A stretch of 64,000 nucleotides of DNA. Origin: Zygnema cylindricum. Lineage: Eukaryota > Streptophyta > Zygnematophyceae > Zygnematales > Zygnemataceae. Position numbers and translations under genes: made by a program. Below, piece by piece: positions 45,132 through 55,390 of the stretch; position 1 is the first letter of the stretch, and every line of letters starts with the position of its first letter. The stretch spans positions 64,001 to 128,000 of the forward strand of contig JBBHKE010000123.1 in NCBI GenBank assembly GCA_037447655.1, in the 5' to 3' direction. The notes below the pieces were generated by a model. It did not search any database. It saw only the letters and a program-made list of their open reading frames with translations, and was not told the DNA's origin.

Positions 45132-45355
45132 CTACACCGTGAATCGCTATTAGTGTTAATGTTTTTTTTCGTCTCTTAAAACATGTTTTCTCCGTACACA
45201 CTTGTCCGATTGTAAGTCTGAGGGTTGCGATTGAAATTTAAGATTCTCAGCTTCCGATTCGCGGTCTCAAATTGAAAATCGGATAAGTGTGTACGGAGAA
45301 AATTTGTTTTGGGTGGCGCAAACATCATTAGCCCTAATAGCGATATACGGTGTAG
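45132..45355. mobile_element. Foldback element, copy M2
   Basis: It starts CTACACCGTGAATCGCTATT and ends with the near-inverse AATAGCGATATACGGTGTAG. Arms of about 100 bp pair, including TTTTCTCCGTACACACTTGT against ATAAGTGTGTACGGAGAAAA. Related to M1 by arm sequence. Target duplication not clear. Confidence 0.72.
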
Positions 45356-45385
45356 ACGTGACCCACGACCAACTTGAACCGCACT

Positions 45386-46155
45386 CAGAGGTCGCAAACG
45401 GTCAACCGAAACCGTGACCGACCGTTAACCGACCGCCCGCGCCGGATCCGGAACGGATTCGGTTGCCAAATTTTAAGGGTTGGGCGGCTACGGTCAGTTG
45501 ACTCACCAAGAAAAAAAAAACGGTCAGTTACGATCGGTCAAACAAAAAACCAAAAAAAAAAAAAAAAATTGTACTTTTTTTTTCCAACATTATTGTTCTT
45601 TGTACTTTTGGTATCGTGGAAGTACGTGGCACTATTCATTTCGTGAATCTTACAATAAGATAATCCAACATTCATGTACTTTGTACTCTTTGGCATCGTG
45701 GAAGTACGTGACATCATGATTAGCGTCGCAAATCTGACACGGTACTGTAGTAAGCTATTTATCTCGCAAATCAAAGGGAACGCGACAAAGCGTCGCAAAT
45801 CTGACACGGTAGTACACTATTCATTTCGAAAATCTTAGGGAACGCGACAAAGCGTCGCAAATCTGACACGGTAGTACAGTATTCATTTCGCAAATCTTAG
45901 GCAACGCGACAAATTGTAATTATTGGCTTATTCCGTCGTACATTGATTAATTTTGTACTTTTTCGGTTACGAGCGGGCACGGTTAGTCGCGAAAAATCAA
46001 GATTCGGTTATTTTTTTTTTTCGTAAACGACGGTCGGTTAACGGTTAACAATTTTGGAGCGTGACAAAACTCGGTCGGGCGTCGGTTACTCAGATTTTGA
46101 AAAAAAAAAAACGGTCGGTTTCGGGTATGAATTTTTTTGACTTTTGCGACCTCTG
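45386..46155. mobile_element. hAT-2: second non-autonomous hAT-type element (770 bp)
   Basis: Left end CAGAGGTCGCAAA, right end TTTGCGACCTCTG, an inverted pair of the CAGRGGT type common in hAT elements. It is flanked by perfect 8-bp repeats ACCGCACT at 45378-45385 and 46156-46163. Subterminal zones repeat CGGTCGGTTAAC-like motifs. The interior holds tandem repeats (45723-45914) rather than a transposase. Confidence 0.9.
45595..45914. repeat. Tandem repeats inside hAT-2
   Basis: Three units of about 62-67 bp start AGCGTCGCAAATCTGACACG (45723, 45790, 45852). Before them, a unit of about 80 bp (TGTACTTTGTACTTTTGG, TCGTGGAAGTACGTG) occurs twice at about 45595-45722. Internal satellite of this kind is seen in some non-autonomous transposons. 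Confidence 0.85.
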
Positions 46156-46163
46156 ACCGCACT

Positions 46164-46952
46164 ATCGACGAACCAACGTTGCCAAAGCGTCAACCTAACA
46201 GGCTTTTGATTTGTTGGAAAGCGTCACAACAGCGAGAGAAACGATGCCATTGGCTGGAACGGTCAATTTGGACGTGGTGAACTCTATTCTGAGTCAACGG
46301 ACGGTTCGATGAAACTGGTCGACGTTTCCGCGAACGAAGGGTGAGGATGCGAGGGCGGTTGACGGTCGGCAGAATGCGGGACAAAACCGGCCGACTGGGC
46401 TCTAATCAAAAGCAGGCGTCGGCTTCGTAAAAAGTCAAATGTCTGCAGTTCGCTTTCCAATATATAGTACTTGGCAGTCTATTTGACCTAAAGTGAATTT
46501 ACTTCTTAATCGCGTCACTCCATCATAATTAAGCTTGTTACCTGCTCGACTCAGACGATCGCTAAGTGTGTTATTTTTGTTTAGCAGGGATCCTCTCCCT
46601 CTCCTCTCCTCTCCTCTCCTCTCTTCTCCTCTCCCTCTCCTCTCCTTTCCCTCTCCTCTCCTCTCCTCTCCTCTCCCTCTCCTCTCCTCTCCTCTCCTCT
46701 CCTCTCCCTCTCCTCTCCTCTCCTCTCCCTCTCCTCTCCTCTCCCCTCCTCTCCTCTACTTTCTTCTCATCTCCCTCTTCTCTCTTTGTCGTGCACATTA
46801 AAATCCATGGTCTCTCAGTAGGAGAGATGACACGAAAAACAGGTCTTTTTTTTTTACTGGTAGCTGGTAAGTGAGAAACTAACATTTTTTTTTTTCTTAT
46901 TAGTTTTTGTCTTTCATTTTACCATAAAAATTACCTCCAAAACTGTTACAAA
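46164..46952 (+). promoter_or_regulatory. Upstream region of the BiP pseudogene with CT-pentamer tract
   Basis: A TATA-like ATATATAG lies at about 46461. A (CTCCT)/(CTCTC)n tract fills 46589-46770. CT-rich tracts downstream of a TATA box are frequent in plant 5' leaders, so this may be the old promoter and leader of the BiP copy. No ER-stress element recognised. Confidence 0.4.
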
Positions 46953-47432
46953 ATGGTATTCTTCTGGTCGACTAACTTACGCTTACATCTCCTTGCAGGA
47001 ATACTTGCCGGAATACTAGTAGCTCTATCTTATGCAGATGATGACGTAAGCCATGAAAATGTTATTGGTATTGATCTTGGAACAACTTACTCCTGTGTTG
47101 GAGTTTACAAAGAAGGAAGAGTTGAGATAATCCCTAATGATCAGGGCAATAAAATCACTCCCTCCTGGGTCGCATTCACTGACTCAGAGATCCTCGTCGG
47201 CGAAGCTGCAAAGAATCAGTTTACCTCCAACCCGGAGAGAACCATTTTTAATGTGAACCGTCTGATTGGACGGAAGTAAGTAAAGCCATTATGTCTTTTG
47301 TCTTGAACGGCCATCATGTTGTTGGATTGGGACGTGGATGCCGGTTCAATACGGGGTAGAATATAATATGGTAATACGGACACTCGAAGCCGCACGAAAT
47401 ATATATGTACGGACAAGGAAGTCTTTACTTCA

Positions 47433-47510
47433 ACCTGGTGACACAGTGGTTACTGCGTCGACACCTTAAGTCAAAGGTTCCAGGTTCGATTCCTGGCAGG
47501 TTCGAGCCTT
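47433..47510 (+). mobile_element. tRNA-derived SINE fragment in BiP intron 1
   Basis: CTGGTGACACAGTGGTTAC (A-box type) and AGGTTCGATTCCTGGC (B-box type) are about 40 bp apart, and the order matches the 35956-36640 cluster, here on the + strand. Close to a tRNA, but acceptor-arm pairing is not evident. Confidence 0.65.
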
Positions 47511-47528
47511 GACTGGCTCTATATGCGG

Positions 47529-47935
47529 TATCCAAATCAGTTTTCCCTAATCCCGTTTTTCCTACTCATGTCGAATCCGAAATCCCAATCAATTTCCCCT
47601 ACTATGATTTCTAAAAAATATGCAGAATCCCAATCAATTTCCCCTACTCATGCCGAATCCCGGATTTCTAATCCCGGATTTCTAGGAAATATGCGGAATC
47701 CCAATCAATTTCCCCTACTATGATTTCTACGAAATATGCAGAATCCCAATCAATTTTCCTAATCCCGTTTTCCCTACTCATGCCGAATCCCGGATTTCTA
47801 AGAAATAAAAGGAATCCCAATCAATTTTCCCTACTATGGGACATGCCGAATCCCGAATTTCTAGGAAATATGCCGAATCCCGAATTTCCAGGAAACCCCA
47901 GATTTCTAGGAATCCCGAATTTGTACAAAACCTAA
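47529..47935. repeat. Minisatellite in BiP intron 1
   Basis: Units starting AATCCCAATCAATTT and ending GAAATATGC(A/G)G alternate between about 45 bp and 71 bp: 47626-47696 (71), 47697-47741 (45), 47742-47812 (71), then a partial copy. The longer form contains an extra ATGCCGAATCCCGGATTTCT block. A higher-order repeat of about 116 bp is therefore visible. Confidence 0.85.
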
Positions 47936-48393
47936 CATACGCCAGTTAGAATGATGAAAAGTGTGCCTGGGATCTGTGAAATGTTTATGTAAAGTTTTTT
48001 CAAGGCTATAATCCTAGCTGTGGCGTGTTCTGTTTGGCAGGTTTGAGGACGAGGAAGTACAGAGAGACATGAAGCTGGTGCCGTACAAGATTGTGAATAT
48101 AGATGGCAAGCCGTACATTCAGGTCAGGATCAAGGATGGTGAACAAAAGATCTTGTCTCCCGAGGAGGTTAGTGCCATCATTTTGACGAAAATGAAAGAG
48201 ACAGCCGAGTCTTTTCTCGGATATAAGGTCAACGAAGCAATCGTGACAGTTCCAGGTATGGAGTTATGGAAAATTTGTTGTTGCTAGGCTAATCCTGGTC
48301 ATGATGAAGATAGGATGGGTTAATAAAAGTTCCGTGGTTGGTATTGGGGATGTTTAAATTATTTACTTTGTGTCATAAGCTAATTCCGCCACT

Positions 48394-48473
48394 GTCTGAC
48401 GGCCGGTTAATTTGTCTGACGGCCAGTTGATTTGTATGACGGTCGGTTGATTTGTCTGACGGCCGGTTAATTT
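48394..48473. repeat. Four 20-bp tandem units in BiP intron 2
   Basis: GTCTGACGGCCGGTTAATTT is repeated four times with 0-3 changes each, ending just before the acceptor of exon 3. Confidence 0.88.
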
Positions 48474-51036
48474 CCTCCTGGATTTGTGTGCCGCAGCTTC
48501 CTTCAATGATGCCCAGCGCCAAGCTACGAAGGAAGCTGCGGTCATGGCCGGGATGTATGCGATTCGCATCAAAAATGAGCCAACAATGGCCGCACTTGCA
48601 TATGATAAGGGTCAGAAGGCTGGAGAGGAAAATTTTCTGGTCTTTCATTTGGGGGGTGGAACCTTCGAAGTCAACATTCTCAATACGGACAATGGCGTGT
48701 TTGAGGTGTTGTCCACAAACGGTGACACCCATCTTGGAGGTAAGTTACTATTTTTTTTTGTGTCTCGTGTAGATTGCATGGTGGTGTTCTAAGACAAGCT
48801 AACCTTTGAGTTGGCGTTTTTTTTTTTTTTTTTTTGGGCTGTGCGATATTTCTGTTGTGTGAAGTCAATCTAATAATCTCTTTTGATTTTCAGGGGAGGA
48901 CTTTAACCAACGTATTGTGGATTACTTCATTACGCTCATCAAGAAAAAGCACAACAAAGATATCAGCAAAGATATCAGAGCTCTGGGAAAGCTCCGACAG
49001 GAAGCTGAACGAGCAAAGAAGGCCCTCAGTAACCGGCATCAGGTAATGCCTTTGAAGTTGTTTTTGTCCGACGACACTTTTTTTGTTTTTTTACATATAT
49101 ATTGCTCACAGAGCTTGAAACATTGCCCTTTCAGTAACAAGCTTCAGTTATTGCCTTTGAGGTTCTTATTGCCTTTAAGGCTGTTTTTTTCTGACGACAT
49201 TTTTTTGTATATTGCTCACAAAAGTTGAAAGACACTTGTATTTTTTGCTCTGGTTATCAGATCCGTGTGGAAATTGAGTCGCTGTTTGATGGCCAAGACT
49301 TCTCTGAGCCATTGACAAGGGCACGTTTTGAGGAATTGAACAACGATCTTTTCATGAAAACCATGGGTCCTCTGAAGAAGGCATTGGATGACGCTAGATT
49401 GTCAAAAAAGGAGATTCACGAGATTCTGCTTGTTGGTGGAAGCACTCGGTATGTAAATACATTGGAACCCTAAGGAGGGAATTCCTAAAGGTCGCATGAG
49501 TATCCGGACTCTGTGTGGATTGTGAAGAATTAAAATTCTGACATGTCATTTATTTTGGGTGGTATAGGATTCCCAAAGTTCAACAGTTGTTGAAAGACTA
49601 CTTTGATGGAACGGAACCAAGCAGGGGTTTAAACCCTGATGAAGCAGTTGCCTATGGTGCAGCAATCCAGGGTGAAATTTCGAGTACACCAATAATTGTG
49701 AGTACTCTTTATTTGCTGTTGGGAAAGGTTATTCGGCAAATTGAGGGCAGTTCAATGTTTCACATTCATAGGTCTGTGACAATGGTGGATGGAGTGACTG
49801 CTTTAGGGCTTTTCCCTAAACTATAGGGTATTTGATGGAGATACATTTGGTCCTTGCAAGAGTTCGGTTACTAGATGTAACTCCACTTACCTTTGGATAT
49901 TGAAACTGTTGGTGGAATGATGACCAAGCTTGTCCCAAGGAACACAGGTATTCCCACAAAGAAGTCCAAGATATTTACTACGTCTCCAGATCAGCAGACA
50001 ACAGTTTCTGTTCACGTATAGCTTGAAATTTTTTCCAATTGGAATTTAACCGAGTGTTGGAGAATTCACTGTTCGGTTAGAACAATTTTTTTTCGATATT
50101 TTACCTATATTGGTGTTGCTAAAATGTTACTAGTGTTGTGTGCTAGTATATACTCATATTTGTGTAGATGAAGCTAATCTATCTTTTTAATAAAATAAAA
50201 AAGGATTTAGTTGATGGAAAGTTTTTCAACAATTTTGTGTAATATGCGTGGAAGCTTTCTAAAAAACATGCGTCAGCATGGACAATCTTATCATGGTCGT
50301 TGCCCTTTTATTTTAGGTGTTTGAAGGAGAGAGAAGTATGATCAACGACCGCCATGAGCTTGGATTGCTCGACTTGAATGCCATACCTCTAACGTCCCGC
50401 TGGCCACTTCCTATGTGTCAAATTTGTCTTCTTGTTTGCTTTTTTGTGAATTAACCTTGCCAAAATTTAGAGCCTGTGTATATAAATTGATATGTAAGTG
50501 AATAATGTAGACTAAAAGTGTTTGACTTTTTGACTATTGCTACATTTGTTTCTTCTTGTAGCCGTGTTCCTGTGGAGGACATCACACAGCGTGACGTCCC
50601 ATTTGAGCGCGACGTCGTCAGTATTTCGAATGTGAAGGCTGAGGAGAAGGGTACGGGCAAGGCTGAGAAAATTACCATCACAAATGACAACTGCCGTCTC
50701 ATTCAAGATGACATTGATAGAATGGTGAAGGAGGCTGGGGAATTCGCTGATGACAAAACACAAGCCTGGAATTCTCTAGAAACATATGTGTATTAAATGG
50801 AGGATAAAAACAAATTGAATGAAAAATTGGAGGATAAAGACAAGGAGGCTATATCCACAACTGTTAAAGACGCGATTCAATGGCTTGATGAGAATCAGTC
50901 GGCTAAGATAAACGACTATGAAGAGACGTTGAAGGAGGCGGACGGCGTCTGTAATCTCATTGTCAGTAAATTATCTGGAGGTCGTTCTTCTAAAGGAACC
51001 TCAGAGGATAAGCCAGATGATCATGAGGAATTATAA

Positions 51037-52850
51037 GAGGGCTAGTGAGAGTCTCTAGTCTCTAGATTTTTTTTTTAACCTCTAGATTTTTTATTTTTTT
51101 TGGTCTCTTGATTTTTATTTGTAACACAACAGCAATCTTGGATATAATAAACCAATGTAAAGAGGTGGATAAAGAGGAACCGAGAGAAAGGGAGAAAGGG
51201 TAGAGGAAAAAGAGAGCAAGACAAGAGGGGTGAGGGAGTAGAGAGAGGAGAGAGAGGGAGAAAAGAAAGAGAGAGGGGAGGGGGGAGAGAACCATTTGTC
51301 TTTTTCCTTTTTTTATATTCTCCTGTATTGTCATATTTTGTCTTTTTCCTATTTTTTTATTTTACCCTATTTCTACCCACGAGTGTCGATTTCCGGTTTG
51401 TCTTTTTCCTCGGATTTCAACCTTTTTATCTTTTTGTTTAATTTCTTGTCTCAATCCATTTCCCTTTAAAAATTGACCTCCCACCACCCCTGTCTCCCCC
51501 TCCTCCCGGCCCAAGCAAAACAAATCCTCCTCCCCTCTATTCCCCTCCCCCACCCTTTTCATTCCCTCCCACCCCCTCCCACCCTCCCTCCCTCCCCTAG
51601 CTTTCCTTTCCCCACATAGCCTCCCTTCCCACCTGCACCCATATAGAGAAAGCCAGCCAAAAGGAGGGAGGGGGGGGAGGGAACCCAGCCTGATGGCCCC
51701 AGACATTATCACTGATCACAGCTCTAATGACATCTGATCACAACATACAACATCAGCATATCAAATAATAGCACATGTATTTCATGACAAAGGGTGAAGG
51801 GAGGAAGGAGGGAGGAAGGAGGAGGAAGGAAAGAGGAAATGGAAAGGAGAAAGGATGAGGAAAGAGAGAGGGAGGAATGGAGAGAGGAGGGAAAGAAATG
51901 GAGGGAGGGGAGGAGGGAGAGGGGAGGGGATGGAAGGAAATAGGGGAGGAGGGGGAGGGGGGAGGGGGGGGAGGGAGCAGGGAGGTGGATGGTGGAGGGG
52001 GAGGGAAGGGGGGGGGTGGGGGGAGGGGGGAGGAAGAGAGGGAAGAGGGGATATGGAATAGAGGGGGTATGGAATGGAAGAAATAACAATAAAAAATGGA
52101 ACACGAAATGAAAGAACGAACGGAATGGAGGAGCGACCGCCTTCATTCTTTCGTAAAATCCCCATTTCCTCCTTTTAAGAAAGCCTCACTGTGTTGAGCC
52201 TCTCTCACTACTGGGTTTTCACTGCCTCTCCTCCCCCAATATCTATCCCTCTCCCCTTTTCCCTCTCTCCCTCTCTCCTTGTCTTTAACTCTCTCTCTCT
52301 CTCGTTGAGCCGAAAGGGAGAGTGGTGAGAAGGGCGGGGCAGAGGAGGGCAGGTGGGCGGGGATGGGGAAGAAGGCGGAGGAGGCGCGGGAGCGGAGGGC
52401 GCGAGAGCGCCCGCGGCGCCCACGCCCCTCTCTCCACCCCCTCCTCCCTCCCCACCGGTTTCCATTCTCTACGGTCTGACCAGCAAGTGTCTATGCCACC
52501 TGGGGGTGGGGAACTATGGGGGGGGAGAGGGGGAGGGAGGGACGGGAGGGGGAGGGAAGGGGATGGGGGGGAAAGGAGGGGATGGGGGGGAGGGGAAGGG
52601 TCGGGGAGTGGGGGTGAGAGGGGTGTGAGGGGGCCTGATTCCTGTGTGAATGACATGGTGAGGTCTCACTTGCATCTTCCTCCCTCAATTCTTTGCTGGT
52701 CTTCCTTTCGTTCTCCCTTCCCCCTTCCTCCTCTTTTTCTTTTTCTTTTCCTTCCTTTTTTCTTACTGATTTCCCCCCCATCCCAAGCCTTCCCCCCACA
52801 TCTGGCATACACCACCCAAGCAACCTTTAAAAACCAAAATTTATAGTTTG
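51037..52850. repeat. Strand-asymmetric purine/pyrimidine domain
   Basis: Blocks of one-strand purine or pyrimidine alternate: AG-rich 51175-51290, CT-rich 51440-51620, AG/G-rich 51785-52075, CT-rich 52200-52310, G-rich 52320-52640, CT-rich 52675-52790. All long frames here (Pro/Ser-, Gly/Arg/Glu-rich) come from composition. Between 52505 and 52630 many G-runs of four or more could form G-quadruplexes. Confidence 0.75.
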
Positions 52851-54889
52851 TAATTTATAATTTGTAGGATTTTCCGATGGAAATACTGGATAATTTTTTG
52901 GAAATATTTGGGACAGACTTGTTTGTAACGTTTTAGATCACTCGTTTTGAGTTATATTTGTGGATTCATCAAAAGTCAAAGTAGTCTTCCGGATTAGGTC
53001 CATTCATGTCATATATTTGGTTTACAATCCGATCTTGGTTATGTTTTTTTTTATAATTTCAGCTACCTACGATTTTTTACTCACTATTGATGGAATTCTG
53101 GCGCCGTCTCAGCCTTCATTGGTCTGATTCAATTGGGGGTCTTCTAAATGGGACAAAGATCCTCACTTATCATACTACGATTCTATAGAGTGAGAGTCGC
53201 TTAAGAAGCCCTTCTGATTGTCTCCTTTGTAAGGTTGACCATTTAATAAAAAGAGTTTAGCTTCAATTCTCCTGTGACAACTCCACTTTTTATTTAGATC
53301 CTTTGGCTTGTATTTGTTTGGACTTGGCATTCCATTGCATCTGTTGTGAGGAGTTAGGGATTAGATACGGAGTGAGGTGAAGGGACTTCTTAGAGCTCGA
53401 AATTAGTCATGAAGATGCTGAATTTAGTGAGTTGCATTCACCACTACTTCGTGTAAGTGTCTGTATCAAGTGTTCATGGATAACTCTTTGGGAGCTAATT
53501 GGAACGCTAATTAGTTCTTGAAAGATATCTTCACCGACACTCAGATTCATACCGCGGCAAATTGTCATTTTGGTCTCATACTGTCAATAATAGTCTTAAA
53601 GATCTTTCGATGAAGTAGACCCGGCGGGGTGCTTGATGTCTTCCGTTTGTGGCCATTCCGTTGAATCCAGAAGCCACTGGAATTGCCCGATCAAACCCAT
53701 GGATACCGGAATCAGCCTCGGGCAACACTATTTCAATTATTCGGTACTAGTATATATTGTTTCTAAGCTCCCAAATGCCCAAGCTTAGAGAGAGAGAAAC
53801 TGATGAGAACTTCGAAAAATTTGAAGGTTCAAAATTTCCTAAATATGAACCCGAATTAGTGAGTAAGTCTCTGTAGTACAGTTCTATGTACATTACGGGA
53901 AACTGTATTAAAAGACTTGCTACATATAAGGCGCCACAGTTGAAAAAACACCTGAAAGTGTATCCAGAAATCAAGGTAAATCGTACTCCGAGTAATGACC
54001 ATTTAATTCGGAAGATCATGGCGCCACCAGATCAATTACGTCGGATGGACGTGGATTCACATTGATTATGTTAGGGTTGACTTGCCATTGCAATATTATC
54101 GGTTAGTTAACGTTGTGTCGGTGTCTCACTTTGTAAATAGATTCATTTGACGATCGGAATTAACTTTGAGTGTGTAGGCGGTAGAATGTTGGATAGGAAT
54201 TTATGAGACTATTGACCGTACGAAAGTAGGGTATCTTTAGAGTATGAGTAGCGGTATTCTATTAGATAGGAGACAGTAAGTTGGAATTAGAGTAGAAATT
54301 AGGACTTACTCTGATTAGTAGTAGCGTAACTTGTGTAGAAGTTCAAAACCAAGAAGTAAACAAGAATTGCCGGAAAGGGAACTTTGGAAATGATTTTCTG
54401 AGTCGTCTGTTAATCATTTCCTCCCATTTCTGTTTGTAAGAAGAAAGTGCTTCGAGGTCATTTAAGATCTGCAAAGTTGCAATTTAAATTTCTTCTGTGT
54501 AAACTGTTAATTTAAGCGAGAAGATGCAAAAGGGGTATCTCTTGGGTAGTGTTCTGCGGTTCTGCATGTCTCGAGAGACTTCCTCAGTGGCTCAAGAGAT
54601 CTCAGAACTTGAGTATATTCTCCGGTATAGTACAAGTGGTTTGAAAGGCTGTAAGGTACACGAAGTACGAAAAATGTGTTGTACTCTTCTTACACGATCA
54701 CGCTTATTCTCATCAGTAGTAAGACTTAGTAAATATTCTAAATACCTGGCTCTCTTCGCACAAAGGTGACAAATAGTTTCAGCTAAAACTTACTACCTGG
54801 TAAAAAGAGCGACGAGGGTGTGGGGATGGTGGGGGGAGGGAGGAGGGCTCTTTGTTGGGGAGCTTAATGCTGTATAATATAAGAAAAGA
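52851..54889. other. Gene-poor sequence
   Basis: Mixed composition, no recognised domain, no clear repeat. A + frame at 54524-54769 of about 80 codons (MQKGYLLGSVLRFCMS) has no recognisable motif. Confidence 0.4.
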
Positions 54890-55390
54890 TGACAGTATAT
54901 GACATTATGTGAATGTGACAAGATTTGATGGAGTGGACATAAGAATATATAATGTGACAAATAGTCATATTCAATTGGGATGGGCTAAAAGCGTACTCTT
55001 GTTGAAACAAACTGGAAATTGTTAAAGCCAAAAGTAACAAATGTCATGGAATTTTTAATTTTAGCCATCAATGACCTGCAAACAACACGGACTGCAGAAA
55101 AAGATTCCATTCAGAGTGGCTGGCCTATGGGAAATTGCTTTAAATGTGGCAAAATTTGACTGAAGATGACATAATATGACATAAAGAGATGGAATGTGAT
55201 GAAATTGACAACTTGTGACATAATGTGAAAAATTCTGATTGAATCGTGATATAATGTGATAAAAATGCGGCATAATGTGATGATTATGACAGAAATATGA
55301 CGTAATATGGAAAAATGTAACTTAACATGATAGAATCTGACAATTATGTCACAATGTGACATAAGGTGGACATAAATTGAGTAAATCAAC
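54890..55390. repeat. Degenerate short repeat (TGACATAATGTGA type)
   Basis: Variants such as ATGACATAATATGACATAA, TTGTGACATAATGTGA and GCGGCATAATGTGATGA recur about every 12-30 bp over 500 bp with heavy drift. A short simple-sequence array that has decayed. Confidence 0.65.

Larger units (their letters stand above)
46953..51036 (+). pseudogene. BiP-like ER Hsp70 pseudogene
   Basis: Exons 46953-47275, 48041-48255, 48497-48739, 48894-49042, 49261-49448 and 49568-49697 are open and in phase. They give a signal peptide and Hsp70 ATPase domain ([52 protein letters not shown]). The second phosphate motif reads HLGGGTFEV instead of DLGGGTFDV, and INEPTAAAIAYG is altered to [12 protein letters not shown]. 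The substrate-binding part is broken: an extra T near 49898 shifts the frame after [10 protein letters not shown]; the segment after VFEGERSM decays (50317-50430); part of the beta-sandwich is missing before 50562. ETYVY is followed by TAA (50793) where the lid should continue. The frame then resumes (MEDKNKLNEKLEDKD) to DDHEEL and TAA at 51036, versus the usual HDEL. A functional chaperone is very unlikely. The introns identify it as a duplicated gene, not a retrocopy. Confidence 0.88.

Noticed and set aside
47433-47510. True tRNA gene
   Set aside because: A- and B-box sequences are present, but I could not form a convincing acceptor stem, and related copies carry SINE body sequence.
51724-52846. 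Overlapping Pro/Ser/Leu-rich and Gly/Arg/Glu-rich frames on both strands
   Set aside because: Purine/pyrimidine strand bias removes stop codons from several frames at once. No domain, signal peptide or start context supports any of them.
54524-54769. 80-codon ORF on the + strand
   Set aside because: No motif, no splice-linked neighbour and ordinary length for chance.
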